Origin: Alkalinema sp. FACHB-956
Lineage (GTDB): Bacteria > Cyanobacteriota > Cyanobacteriia > Leptolyngbyales > Leptolyngbyaceae
Reading direction: 5' to 3'
Assembly (NCBI RefSeq): GCF_014697025.1
Contig: NZ_JACJRC010000003.1
Location: 1 to 64,000, forward strand
Length of the DNA stretch: 64,000 nt
Below, piece after piece: positions 36,772 to 46,004 of this stretch. Made by a program: the position numbers and the translations under genes. The notes under the pieces are model-generated. The model saw nothing but the letters and a program-made list of their open reading frames with translations, was not told the DNA's origin and made no database searches. Within the stretch, counting starts at the first letter, position 1. The number at the start of each line of letters is the position of its first letter.

Positions 36772-37659
36772 CTACCGCCCCTTCTTCTCCGTCAACGCAT
36801 TCAACCCCTCTCCCAGAAACGACAATCCAACCACCATCAACGTCATCGCCAATCCCGGAAACAGGGCTGTCCACCAAATACCGCCCGTGGCCAGGGCATC
36901 CAAAGCTTGCCGCAAATCCTGCCCCCATTCCGGTGTTTCCTCCGGCAGTCCCAATCCCAAAAAGCCCAAACCGCCCAGGGTCAGAATGGCATCGGCGGCA
37001 TTCAGGGTGAGAATCACGGGAACGCTTTGAATTACATTCAGTCCCAGATATTTCGTCAGCACACGCCAGGTGGAAGCGCCCATCGCCTGGGCCGCTTCGA
37101 TGTAAACTTCGGTTTTGACACTGACGGTTTGGTTGCGTACCACTCGGTAGTACTGGGGAATGTAGGCGATCGCGAGGGCAATGGCCGCATTCAGCACCCC
37201 CCGTCCCACGACAAACGCCAGCGTCACAGATAGCAGCAACCCTGGTAGGGTGTAGACCGTATCCATGCAAAAGAGCAGCACCCGATCGAACCAGCCGCCC
37301 AGGTAACCGCTGACCATGCCCAGGGGCACGCCTAGAAGCAGGCTAAAGAAAATCGCTAAAACGACCACCTGTAAAGCTGCTTGGGAACCAAACACCGTGC
37401 GGGAAAACACGTCATAGCCGAGGCGAGTTGTGCCGAACCAATGGTTCCAGGAGGGGGCAGCCTGGGGGGGATTATCTAAAAATTCCGTGGGATCTTGTAG
37501 CAACCCGATCGCTTGCAATAACGGAGCCAGTAGCGCGATCGTGATAAAAAACAGCGTCATCACAGCCCCAATCTGCATCAGACGCACCGATAAACTATCT
37601 GTGCCCGAAGGCTTGAACCACCGAACCACTCTACTTGCGACGGAATTGCTAACCACCAT
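36772..37659 (-). CDS. ABC transporter permease, DppC/OppC type
   Basis: 295 residues, about six membrane helices, with the N-terminal OppC-like helix and a periplasmic loop (PSWNHWFGTTRLGYDVFSRT). The inner-membrane-component EAA loop (YIEAAQAMGASTWRVLTKYL) that docks the ATPase is present. The family imports oligopeptides, nickel or related solutes. The partner permease, ATPases and binding protein are not in this window, so the substrate is open; stand-alone permease genes are common in cyanobacteria. Confidence 0.92.
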   Translation of the reverse strand: MVVSNSVASRVVRWFKPSGTDSLSVRLMQIGAVMTLFFITIALLAPLLQAIGLLQDPTEFLDNPPQAAPSWNHWFGTTRLGYDVFSRTVFGSQAALQVVVLAIFFSLLLGVPLGMVSGYLGGWFDRVLLFCMDTVYTLPGLLLSVTLAFVVGRGVLNAAIALAIAYIPQYYRVVRNQTVSVKTEVYIEAAQAMGASTWRVLTKYLGLNVIQSVPVILTLNAADAILTLGGLGFLGLGLPEETPEWGQDLRQALDALATGGIWWTALFPGLAMTLMVVGLSFLGEGLNALTEKKGR

Positions 37660-37743
37660 AGGTCTACCCTGGGTCTATCCCGCAGAACTACAACACTCTG
37701 CAATCAAATTAATTTGCAAGAAATCTGCAAGAAATCTGCAATG

Positions 37744-37770
37744 AAAAAGAGCCACTGAACCAATGACTCT
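37744..37770 (-). terminator. Terminator after ntrC-type thioredoxin reductase
   Basis: On the minus strand AGAGTCA pairs with TGGCTCT (one G-T wobble) and is followed by TTTTT, about 100 bases after the NTRC stop and before the ABC permease. Confidence 0.65.
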
Positions 37771-37869
37771 TCACACAATACTCTATGGATTGGTCTATGA
37801 ATTGATCACGATCGTCTAACTCACGTCTTTCCTGAAGAACGATCGGTGTGAGAACTGGAGCCGTGAAAA

Positions 37870-39327
37870 CTAGAGGTTCGCTTGAATCACCTCGCGATAC
37901 TGGCTCTTTTGTTTCACCCCCAACATTTCTTCCACCTTGTCTTTGTGTTTGAAGAATTGAATCGTTGGGGTTCCCACTACTCCCGCCGCTTCTGCCACCT
38001 CCGGATCTTCCGTAATGTCAATTTCCACATAGTGAATTTGGCCAGCAAATTCCGCCACGATCTTGCCTAGGATCGGTTTCAGGGTATGGCAGGGGCCACA
38101 GGTGGGGGAGGCGTATTTCACCATGATTAGCCGATCGCTTTCGTGGTAAAGCTTCCGCAGGGCATAACCGCCAATATGGTGGGTGATGTCGAGGCTGAAG
38201 TTAGCGGAAGTGGTGACCGTCGGTGTCGGGGCCGTCTTAGAACCGGTATCCTCTGAGGCGGGGGTTCCAGCAGGTTCTGCTTCAGAATCGGCAGCAGGGG
38301 CTTCTGCACGGGTTACATCCAATTTAACTTCCTGGGCTAAGCCATGGTGGGACAACCAGCGTTCTGCCAAGAGTGCCGCCATGCAACCCGTCCCAGCGGC
38401 GGTAATGGCTTGACGATATTCATGATCCTGCACATCCCCGGCGGCAAAGACCCCTTCAACACTCGTGGCGACGGAGCCGGGTTGAGTCACGATGTAGCCC
38501 ACCTCATCCAGATCCAGCTGACCTTTAAACAGGCTGGTGTTGGGGTTATGCCCGATCGCGTAGAACAGACCCTTGGCGGCAATTTCGCTTTCTTCGCCCG
38601 TTTGGTTATTTTTGACCCGCACGCCGGTCATAAAGCCGTTTTCCCCAAACACATCGATCGCCGATGTATTCCAATGCACCGTAATTTTGCTATGGCTCAG
38701 CACTCGGTCTTGCATCGCTTTACTGGCCCGCAGTTTGTCACCCCGGATCAGCATGTGCACCTGACTGCCGTACTTAGTTAAGAACAGCGCTTCCTCCGCT
38801 GCTGTATCCCCACCACCGATAATCACCAGAGGCACATTCTGGAACATGGGCACTGCTCCATCACAAATGGCACAGGCAGAAATACCGTGGTTCCAGTACT
38901 GGCCTTCGCTGGGCAGTCCAAGCCGCTTGGCCGTTGCGCCCGTCGCGATGATAATACTGTGAGCCTTGACGGTTCGATCGTCGGATTTGATGACAAACGG
39001 ACGCTGACTCAGATCGACCTCCGTCACATCCTCAGTGATCAGTTCTGCTCCCCAGCGATCGGCCTGGGCTTTCATCCCTGCCATCAACTGAGGCCCCGTA
39101 ATGCCATTGGGAAAACCGGGAAAGTTTTCAACTTCGGTCGTGGTCATGAGTTGGCCACCGGGCAATCCTCCCGCTTGAAACCCTTCAAACACCAGTGGTT
39201 TCAAATTGGCCCGCGCTGCATAAATGGCTGCTGTATAGCCTGCTGGCCCCGACCCAATAATGACGAGATTCTCAACTTGATTCTCAATTGGATTGTCAAT
39301 TTGGCTTTCAACCGTGGGAGTTGCCAT
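37870..39327 (-). CDS. ntrC: NADPH-thioredoxin reductase with fused thioredoxin domain (NTRC)
   Basis: 485 residues from ATG 39327 (MATPTVESQ); upstream in-frame starts (39348 and beyond) would add a segment not seen in the family. The reductase half has FAD site [16 protein letters not shown], redox CAICDGA, NADPH site [10 protein letters not shown] and [18 protein letters not shown]. An Ala/Pro/Glu-rich linker (about 315-350) leads to a thioredoxin domain with [14 protein letters not shown] reduces 2-Cys peroxiredoxin and tunes photosynthetic enzymes using NADPH (established in plants and cyanobacteria). The symbol ntrC here denotes this enzyme, not the nitrogen regulator. Confidence 0.95.
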   Translation of the reverse strand: MATPTVESQIDNPIENQVENLVIIGSGPAGYTAAIYAARANLKPLVFEGFQAGGLPGGQLMTTTEVENFPGFPNGITGPQLMAGMKAQADRWGAELITEDVTEVDLSQRPFVIKSDDRTVKAHSIIIATGATAKRLGLPSEGQYWNHGISACAICDGAVPMFQNVPLVIIGGGDTAAEEALFLTKYGSQVHMLIRGDKLRASKAMQDRVLSHSKITVHWNTSAIDVFGENGFMTGVRVKNNQTGEESEIAAKGLFYAIGHNPNTSLFKGQLDLDEVGYIVTQPGSVATSVEGVFAAGDVQDHEYRQAITAAGTGCMAALLAERWLSHHGLAQEVKLDVTRAEAPAADSEAEPAGTPASEDTGSKTAPTPTVTTSANFSLDITHHIGGYALRKLYHESDRLIMVKYASPTCGPCHTLKPILGKIVAEFAGQIHYVEIDITEDPEVAEAAGVVGTPTIQFFKHKDKVEEMLGVKQKSQYREVIQANL

Positions 39328-39642
39328 AGGGATCAAATACAAACTCATAACGACTACGGATAATATACCGCAGGATTTCTGGTTTTGGGAAGGGTGCATT
39401 GAGAATGTGCTCGTAACCCTCAACGGCACGGGCATGGGAATCCAGCATTTGGAATACATGCAATGTCAATCCCCCCTTCAAACCCACCCCTTCCGCAAGC
39501 TGTAGCGCTTAGTCAGATCCCCCATTTCTGACCTCATATCTCATAGCAATGGCTGATAATCCTGCGACTTTTCTCGTAGGAACGGGCATATTGGAGACAG
39601 TTTTAATTGTTCGTCCTTTTCTAGAACTGCAGGAACAATCCA
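39328..39642. other. Spacer between NTRC and the methyltransferase gene
   Basis: No supported gene. The NTRC frame stays open here without family likeness. Promoters for both divergent genes are expected. Confidence 0.35.
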
Positions 39643-41001
39643 ATGACAGCGGCCCAACCCAGCAACCCAGCAACCCTCTCTAATCAAACCCTCTCTAATG
39701 AAGCGTTAGAAAAGCTCAGGCAGCATTTTAACAAAGCCCCCTATCCTCGGGTGCCATTGGATGAGTATCCCAATGACCGCAATGCCCTCTATGTTCATAG
39801 CCTAACCACCGCTTACTATCGCCGTAACCATCGCGTGATCAATCCTCAGGGGAAGGTGATCTTAGACGCAGGGTGTGGAACGGGTTACAAGTGTCTGATG
39901 CTGGCTGAGGCCAACCCAGGGGCCAAAATCATTGGGTTAGATCTCTCTGAAGATTCTGTGGCACTGGCGCGGGAGCGGCTAGCCTACCACAAAGTCGAAA
40001 ATGCTGAATTTTATGCAATGCCCATTGAGGATTTACCCAGCTTGGGCTTACAGTTTGACTACATCAACGCTGATGATGTGTTGTATCTGATCCCTGATCC
40101 CGTCGTTGGGCTTCAGGCCATGGCCCAAGTGTTGCAGCCCGATGGAATTTTGCGAGCTAATTTCCACAGTTCTTTACAAAGAGCAGCCTATTTTCGGGGG
40201 CAACAATTTTTTTCTGCTTTGGGGCTGATGGATAGCGCACCGGATGACCAGCACATAGCACTTGTGCGGCAAACCATGAATGCGCTCAAAGATGGCACAA
40301 AACTGAAGCTATATGCCTGGAACCCCAACTTTGAGACTGAAGATGAACATATTCTTGCAAATCACCTCCTGAAAGGTGATAAAGGATGGGTACTACCCGA
40401 ATTTTTTGCTGCTCTTAAAGCCGCTGGTTTAGAGTTCATTAGCATGGTGAACTGGTGGCAGTGGGATTTAGTGCAACTGTTCAAAGATGTGAACGAGTTA
40501 CCCTTGGAAATTGGCTTGGGACTGGCTGAAAAAAGCCTGGAAGAACAATTACATCTGTTTGAATTACTACATCCAACGCATCGCCTTTTAGATCTCTATA
40601 GTGGATTGCCAGGATCTTCGCAAGAGCAGAGTCTTCCTGACGATTGGGACTGCGAACAGTGGCAGACTGTAACCGTTCACTTACATCCCCTGCTCTGTAA
40701 TACGGTGTTTCAAGAAGGTTTAGAAAACAGTATTTTGGCGGTTCAACCGTTGCAGCTACATCACTACCTGTGTTTTAGCAATGACCCTGTTGCGATCGAT
40801 AGTGGAATGGCAACCTGTCTGCTCCCCTTGCTAGAGGCTCCTCAGTCCTTGGCCGATCTGGTGCAATCTTGGTGTCGAGTGCGTCCATTTAACCCAGTCA
40901 CCTTAGAACCAACAGATGAGCAAACCGCGATCGACCTAGTGAAAGCTCTCTTAATTCGACTAGAGAGCCTAGGGTATATCTTGCTCGATCGACCTATCTA
41001 A
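39643..41001 (+). CDS. SAM-dependent methyltransferase with extended C-terminus, next to pilA
   Basis: 452 residues. The class I Rossmann core is clear: motif I VILDAGCGTGYKCLMLAEA, acidic loop IGLDLSEDS and motif IV/post-I LQFDYINADDVLYL. About 200 further residues contain no recognised domain. It sits 124 bases before a major-pilin gene; a methyltransferase gene is also recalled next to pilA1 in Synechocystis. A role in pilus or surface-glycan modification is plausible inference. Confidence 0.85.
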   Translation: MTAAQPSNPATLSNQTLSNEALEKLRQHFNKAPYPRVPLDEYPNDRNALYVHSLTTAYYRRNHRVINPQGKVILDAGCGTGYKCLMLAEANPGAKIIGLDLSEDSVALARERLAYHKVENAEFYAMPIEDLPSLGLQFDYINADDVLYLIPDPVVGLQAMAQVLQPDGILRANFHSSLQRAAYFRGQQFFSALGLMDSAPDDQHIALVRQTMNALKDGTKLKLYAWNPNFETEDEHILANHLLKGDKGWVLPEFFAALKAAGLEFISMVNWWQWDLVQLFKDVNELPLEIGLGLAEKSLEEQLHLFELLHPTHRLLDLYSGLPGSSQEQSLPDDWDCEQWQTVTVHLHPLLCNTVFQEGLENSILAVQPLQLHHYLCFSNDPVAIDSGMATCLLPLLEAPQSLADLVQSWCRVRPFNPVTLEPTDEQTAIDLVKALLIRLESLGYILLDRPI

Positions 41002-41125
41002 GCCTGTTTGCACCATTCTGGAAATTTTTTTCGGCTTAGGTGATCGGAATTGTGATTCGGCTGGGTAAGTTAGATTCAAGAGATTTGAAGTCCAACAAAT
41101 CCTGCACCTTAAGGAGAAACTTTCG

Positions 41126-41692
41126 ATGAAGACCGAACTGAAGGCTAAACTGCTGCAACACTTGGCTGGTAAAAAGCGTGAAGGTGGTTTCACCCTGATC
41201 GAACTGCTGGTTGTGATCATCATCATCGGTATTTTGGCTGCTATTGCACTGCCTTCCTTCCTGAACCAAGCAAACAAAGCGAAGCAGTCTGAAGCTAAGC
41301 AATACATCGGTTCCATGAACCGCGCTCAACAGTCCTACTACTTGGAAAAAGACCTGTTCGCTAGCAACGCTGACTTCGGCCAATTGGGTCTGGGTATCAA
41401 GACTGAAACCGGTACCTACAAGTACACCATTGCTGGTGGTGGCGCTAACAGCACCAACGCTGCTAACTTGGCTAACCCCATTCAAGACGCTACCGCACCC
41501 CTGAAGACCTACGCAGGCGGTGTACAGATCGGTCAAGTCGCTGCAACCAGCGAAGCAACCACTTTGGCAGTTCTGTGCGAATCTGAAAAGGCCCGTGTGA
41601 ATGGTGGTGGAGTTGCTGTCATCGGTTCTGTTAACTTTGTTCCAAACGGTGCCCCAACTTGCGGTGGTGGCTTTACTGAACTGAAGAAATAA
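41126..41692 (+). CDS. pilA: Type IV major pilin-like protein
   Basis: 188 residues. The class III signal ends EGG and is cut by PilD before Phe22 (GGFTLIELLVVIIIIGILAA), with the conserved Glu at mature position 5. A pilin head follows (QANKAKQSEAKQYIGSMNRA) with a Cys pair near the C-terminus (VLCESEK, TCGGGF) that can form the D-loop disulfide. The head is rich in Ser, Thr and Asn, possible glycosylation sites. AAGGAG nine bases before ATG and strong codon bias point to high expression, and a terminator follows directly. Cyanobacterial PilA filaments drive twitching motility and DNA uptake. Confidence 0.95.
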   Translation: MKTELKAKLLQHLAGKKREGGFTLIELLVVIIIIGILAAIALPSFLNQANKAKQSEAKQYIGSMNRAQQSYYLEKDLFASNADFGQLGLGIKTETGTYKYTIAGGGANSTNAANLANPIQDATAPLKTYAGGVQIGQVAATSEATTLAVLCESEKARVNGGGVAVIGSVNFVPNGAPTCGGGFTELKK

Positions 41693-41721
41693 TTCTTAGT
41701 CAGATTTCTGTTTTTTGTTAG

Positions 41722-41755
41722 AGAGTGGATGCTTGATTGCTATCCACTCTTTTTG
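41722..41755 (+). terminator. Rho-independent terminator after pilA
   Basis: AGAGTGGAT (41722-41730) pairs exactly with ATCCACTCT (41742-41750) and is followed by TTTTG. Confidence 0.88.
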
Positions 41756-41880
41756 TTTGAGTAATCGTGTTTGATGTATTTAGTGTAGTGAATTGCAGTC
41801 TACTCTAAATCGTAATCTACTCTACTCTGCATTTCCGAGATCCCCCATCTTGTAAACATCTGCAATTATTTTTACTGGCT

Positions 41881-44106
41881 ATGCTACTTTCTCCAGATCA
41901 ATTCTCCTTAATTCAAGCAAATCTTCAAACCAAACAGTATTCTGGACTGATCGATCGCTTAGAAGGTTGGATTCAAGAAAAGCCAACTTGTCAGGTTTAC
42001 TATTGGTACTTGGGATTAGCCTTTCTACTCAGCCATCAAGAAGAAGAAGCCCAATTCACTTGGTTATCGACATTGGCGGAGGCAGGAGATGCGGAGGAAG
42101 AATGGCTGAATGAATTGGTCGCCGTTATTGAGGCAGAGGCCCAACGAAAAGCTTCATTCAGTAGCTTGGAGAATACACAGGATGATGTTTGGCTATTGCG
42201 TCAACATCTGCGCTCCATTTGTCCGACCAATCTATCAAACTTATTGGGCATCATTCAATTAGCCGCCCAGCAGGATCACTGGGTTCCAGAAACCGACTGT
42301 GTTGCAGAAGCGATCGACCTTTTAGCAACCTGTCCCAGAAATCACTTGAATGCATCCTTAGCGCTGGAAACGATGGGCCAGCTATTGCAACACGCTCCCA
42401 TGCATCCAGAGTCGGCTAATTTTGTCCGGGCTTGTATTCCCCATGTACCAGACTTGAATGCGTTAATCCATTGTTTGTTTCCCGCTGCGATGCGGATTGC
42501 CCATTCCGCCCGCAATCCCAAGCTTGCAGCACAATTGGCAGAAGCCTACCTGGAAGTTGATCCCGACAACCAAGAATTTTTGGGACAATTGGTGACGTTT
42601 TATCAGGATGCAACGGACTACGATACAGGCATCGCAACGGCAAAGCGTTACTATGCGGCTGTAGAAGGCTTGGTCAAGCAAATTTTTGCCAGCCATTTGA
42701 TTTTGCGAGGGCTATTGAATGCGGGTGGTTATTGGGAGGAAGCGATCGCGGCTCTCCAGCGGCACCAGCAACTTCTCCAATGCTTATCGATCGATTCCCT
42801 GCAAGACCTTGCCTCCGTTCATGTATTGCGATTGCTGACATCAACCTATTTTTTGCCCTATTTTCAAGATACGCTGGATAACTGCCAGTTACGGCACCAC
42901 GTCGTGGAAATGGCGCAAAATCAACTGCGGGCGTTGCATGCTGATACCGTTACTCGATATCACCAGGGACATCAGCAACGACGGGCAAGGGCCGATCGCA
43001 ATCGCCCAAAACTCAAGATTGGTTACCTCTCCCACTGCATGGGGCGTCATTCCGTAGGCTGGCTGGGTCGTTGGCTGATTCAGCACCACGATCGCGATCG
43101 TATTGGACTCTACGGCTATTTCATCAACGAACGATTGGGTGACTCTTTACAATCTTGGTATGTAGAACAGTTTGATCAGGCTTACTTCCTCGATCGAGAT
43201 TTTGGAGATAGTAGCCAACGCATGGCCGACCAAATTCATCAAGATGAAATTGATATTTTGGTGGATCTTGATAGCATCACCCTGGATGTCACCTGCGAAA
43301 TCTTAGCCATGAAACCAGCCCCCATTCAAGTGACTTGGCTTGGCTGGGATGCGATCGGGATGTCTGCAATCGACTACTTCATTGCCGATCCCTATGTTCT
43401 CCCGGAGAATGCCCAAGCCTATTACACAGAGAAGTTATGGCGTTTACCTGAAACCTATATTGCGGTGGATGGATTTGAAGTAGGCGTACCAACGCTACGA
43501 CGATCGGAATTAGAAATTCCAGAAGATGCAATGGTTTATCTGACGACGCAACGAGGATACAAGCGCCACCGAGACACCGCACGATTGCAACTGAAAATTA
43601 TCCATGGTGTTCCTAACAGCTATCTTCTGATTAAAGGATTTGCTGATGATCAGGCGATTCAGAAATTTTTCTACGAATTGGCTGACGAAGTTGGGGTCGA
43701 TCGCGATCGGCTACGGTTCCTGCCCAATGCAGCCTCGGAGGCAGTTCACCGAGCTAACTTGCGGATTGCAGATGTTGTGCTAGATACCTATCCCTATAAT
43801 GGTGCGACGACAACCCTAGAGACGCTATGGATGGAAGTGCCGATCGTGACTTGGGTGGGACAACAATTTGCTGCCCGCAATAGCTACACCATGATGATGA
43901 ACGCAGGCATTACCGAGGGCATTGCTTGGAGTGCTGAGGAATATGTGGAATGGGGAATTAAATTAGGAACTGATTTAGATCTCAGAAAGCAGGTTGTCTG
44001 GAAACTGCATCAGTCTAAACAGTCCTCACCACTCTGGAATGGCCAACTCTTTGCCCAGGAAATGGAAAAAGCCTTTGCTGCCATGTGGGAGCAGTTTGTT
44101 GGGTAA
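41881..44106 (+). CDS. SPINDLY-type O-GlcNAc transferase-like glycosyltransferase (GT41)
   Basis: 741 residues. Residues 1-360 are helical with degenerate TPR-like repeats. Residues about 380-740 form the GT41 catalytic region: LKIGYLSHCMGRHSVGWLGR, IDILVDLDSITLD, APIQVTWLGWDAIGMSAIDY and DVVLDTYPYNGATTTLETLW followed by VPIVTWVG. GT41 enzymes glycosylate Ser/Thr of proteins, mostly in the cytoplasm. Lying just after pilA and before surface-glycan genes, it may modify the pilin or another surface protein; this is inference. A 20-bp direct repeat starts directly after the stop codon. Confidence 0.88.
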   Translation: MLLSPDQFSLIQANLQTKQYSGLIDRLEGWIQEKPTCQVYYWYLGLAFLLSHQEEEAQFTWLSTLAEAGDAEEEWLNELVAVIEAEAQRKASFSSLENTQDDVWLLRQHLRSICPTNLSNLLGIIQLAAQQDHWVPETDCVAEAIDLLATCPRNHLNASLALETMGQLLQHAPMHPESANFVRACIPHVPDLNALIHCLFPAAMRIAHSARNPKLAAQLAEAYLEVDPDNQEFLGQLVTFYQDATDYDTGIATAKRYYAAVEGLVKQIFASHLILRGLLNAGGYWEEAIAALQRHQQLLQCLSIDSLQDLASVHVLRLLTSTYFLPYFQDTLDNCQLRHHVVEMAQNQLRALHADTVTRYHQGHQQRRARADRNRPKLKIGYLSHCMGRHSVGWLGRWLIQHHDRDRIGLYGYFINERLGDSLQSWYVEQFDQAYFLDRDFGDSSQRMADQIHQDEIDILVDLDSITLDVTCEILAMKPAPIQVTWLGWDAIGMSAIDYFIADPYVLPENAQAYYTEKLWRLPETYIAVDGFEVGVPTLRRSELEIPEDAMVYLTTQRGYKRHRDTARLQLKIIHGVPNSYLLIKGFADDQAIQKFFYELADEVGVDRDRLRFLPNAASEAVHRANLRIADVVLDTYPYNGATTTLETLWMEVPIVTWVGQQFAARNSYTMMMNAGITEGIAWSAEEYVEWGIKLGTDLDLRKQVVWKLHQSKQSSPLWNGQLFAQEMEKAFAAMWEQFVG

Positions 44107-44146
44107 GACTGAAGCCTATGGCACCAGTCTGAAGCCTATGGCAGAG
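44107..44146. repeat. 20-bp direct repeat directly after the GT41 stop codon
   Basis: GACTGAAGCCTATGGCACCA (44107-44126) is followed by GTCTGAAGCCTATGGCAGAG (44127-44146); the first copy starts at the base after TAA. Confidence 0.85.
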
Positions 44147-44178
44147 GATGGGTTCGTGTTCCAGATACCCATCCTCTG
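44142..44178. terminator. Hairpin between convergent genes
   Basis: CAGAGGATGGG pairs perfectly with CCCATCCTCTG over a 15-base loop. There is no T tract. It lies between GT41 (plus) and FkbM (minus) and could be a bidirectional terminator or RNA-stabilising end. Confidence 0.6.
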
Positions 44179-44215
44179 AGAATCTTGAGTCATTCCTAGT
44201 TTTCCTGACCTGTAC

Positions 44216-45916
44216 CTAACGAGTTTGCTGCATAGGAATATTTTCGACTAGTCGTGGATTGTCCAGGGGATTACGAGATGCAATGAAAACAGCACGGGTA
44301 AATCGTTGATGAGAATAGTCTAGCGTCCAATCGATCGGAAATTCCTCATGACTGGGTTGAGTGGTGGGTAAGTAAACAAAAGGAAAATGCTGCTTCAGTT
44401 GTTGATACACCCACGATCGGCTAGGTCGGCAGCCCAAGCCATGGATACTTTGAGTTTTGCTAGCTGCCGGTTCTTCACAGGGATTCAATAGCTCATCCGT
44501 ATCCGTTGAAACTGCGGTTTCCAGTAGCAATAAATCACCGCAATGTTTAGCCATAAATTGCAGCGCCGTAACGGGATCCTGTAAGTGATACAATAACCCA
44601 TAGCAATACACCACATCAAAGGTGCGATCGAACGTCATATCTGGATGATCGCAATCTAAAAGATAGGATTGTAACTGGGGGAAGCGTTGTTGCAGGATTT
44701 CAAAGTTATCAGCCCGACCTTCAGTTGTCACTACATCACAACCCCGATCGAGAAAGAAAGAGGTATGATCGCCAATTCCAGCACCCACTTCCAGCACCGA
44801 TCGACCTTGCAAAGGGAGTCCCAAGCTTGCCAAGTGTTCTAACCGTCGTTGGTTATGACGTAAATAATGCTCACTTTGAAAAGCTTGAACAGGCGGGGCA
44901 TAGACAACTTCCTCCAGAATCGGCTCCGGTGATAGTACTGGTATGGGCTGCTGGAGGTAAGGCTGCACCTTTTGCACAACCGGCACATTGTCTAACCCTT
45001 GTTTCAAGAGATCCGGGACTTGAGCCAAACTTTGAACGATCGCGTCGGCTAGGTTATAGGCTGGATTTTGCTGACCAAACGTTAAGGTGAGGTGTTCAAG
45101 CAGTTCTAAGGCATAGTCAGTAAACTCTAGTGCATCCGCGATGCAGGCGAGTTTGAAGATGGCTTCTGGGGTTTTGAAGGCTTCCGGTGTGCTGGCCTGC
45201 AACGGATCGCGTAAGTAAATAGCATCGGACCACAATAATTGGCCTGGACGCTTGATAGAATGCAACGGAGAACGCTGTTCGCGACAGAGGGGAGAGAGAT
45301 CAAACAATGTAAATCCCTGTTGTCGCAGGAAGGTATCCGTTTCAGCAAACAACGGTTCGTCCCGATAAATGGGTGAGAATTCTACTTCCGTTTGGATGGC
45401 AAACACCGATCGCTGAAGTAAGGCTCGTGCCCCCTGGAGGACTTGGAGATTGGCCCCTTGGACATCCACTTGCAGGAAATCCACTTCTTCGATCGCCTCA
45501 TCCTGACAAAATTGATCGAGCGTTGTGGTTTCAATTTCCACCGTAGACGCAAGGCCAACTAAGTCAGGAAAACGTGGAAACCGCTGAATCAATTCCTCAT
45601 TCGGCGGATAGAGCGAACTACACATGGGATTTTTAGTGATGTGTAGAGTGGCTTTACCAACTTCCTTCGCGATCGCGATCGGGATATGAAATTCATTCCA
45701 ATCCTGACCCTGGGCTTCAAAGGCAGCATTTGCCGCTTCACAGGCTTCCGGATCAGCATCGAAGCCAATAATGGTTAAATTGGGCGCAAACGCTCCCCAG
45801 TTTTGGCTACCATAATCATCGGCAGTAGTGATTTTGCGAGACCCGACGTTCACCAACATCATGGAGATCTCATCTAAATAACCAAGTTGCTTGAGGATAG
45901 GTAAGAAAAATGCCAT
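44216..45916 (-). CDS. FkbM-family methyltransferase fused to a second methyltransferase
   Basis: 566 residues with two catalytic regions. Residues about 15-220 are FkbM-like (NLTIIGFDADPEACEAANAA, EEVDFLQVDVQGANLQVLQG). Residues about 355-540 are an independent class I core (SVLEVGAGIGDHTSFFLDRG, TFDVVYCYGLLYHLQ). FkbM proteins commonly O-methylate sugars or polyketides. It is last in a four-gene minus-strand set after another FkbM gene (88-base gap) and is convergent with GT41, in a region devoted to surface glycans. Confidence 0.85.
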   Translation of the reverse strand: MAFFLPILKQLGYLDEISMMLVNVGSRKITTADDYGSQNWGAFAPNLTIIGFDADPEACEAANAAFEAQGQDWNEFHIPIAIAKEVGKATLHITKNPMCSSLYPPNEELIQRFPRFPDLVGLASTVEIETTTLDQFCQDEAIEEVDFLQVDVQGANLQVLQGARALLQRSVFAIQTEVEFSPIYRDEPLFAETDTFLRQQGFTLFDLSPLCREQRSPLHSIKRPGQLLWSDAIYLRDPLQASTPEAFKTPEAIFKLACIADALEFTDYALELLEHLTLTFGQQNPAYNLADAIVQSLAQVPDLLKQGLDNVPVVQKVQPYLQQPIPVLSPEPILEEVVYAPPVQAFQSEHYLRHNQRRLEHLASLGLPLQGRSVLEVGAGIGDHTSFFLDRGCDVVTTEGRADNFEILQQRFPQLQSYLLDCDHPDMTFDRTFDVVYCYGLLYHLQDPVTALQFMAKHCGDLLLLETAVSTDTDELLNPCEEPAASKTQSIHGLGCRPSRSWVYQQLKQHFPFVYLPTTQPSHEEFPIDWTLDYSHQRFTRAVFIASRNPLDNPRLVENIPMQQTR

Positions 45917-46004
45917 AGGAATTACAGTAGGAATTACAAAAGAGATGGTTTAACTATCGCGATCGCACAGGCGCTATCAAAACAAATCGACTAGTTATGG
46001 AAAA

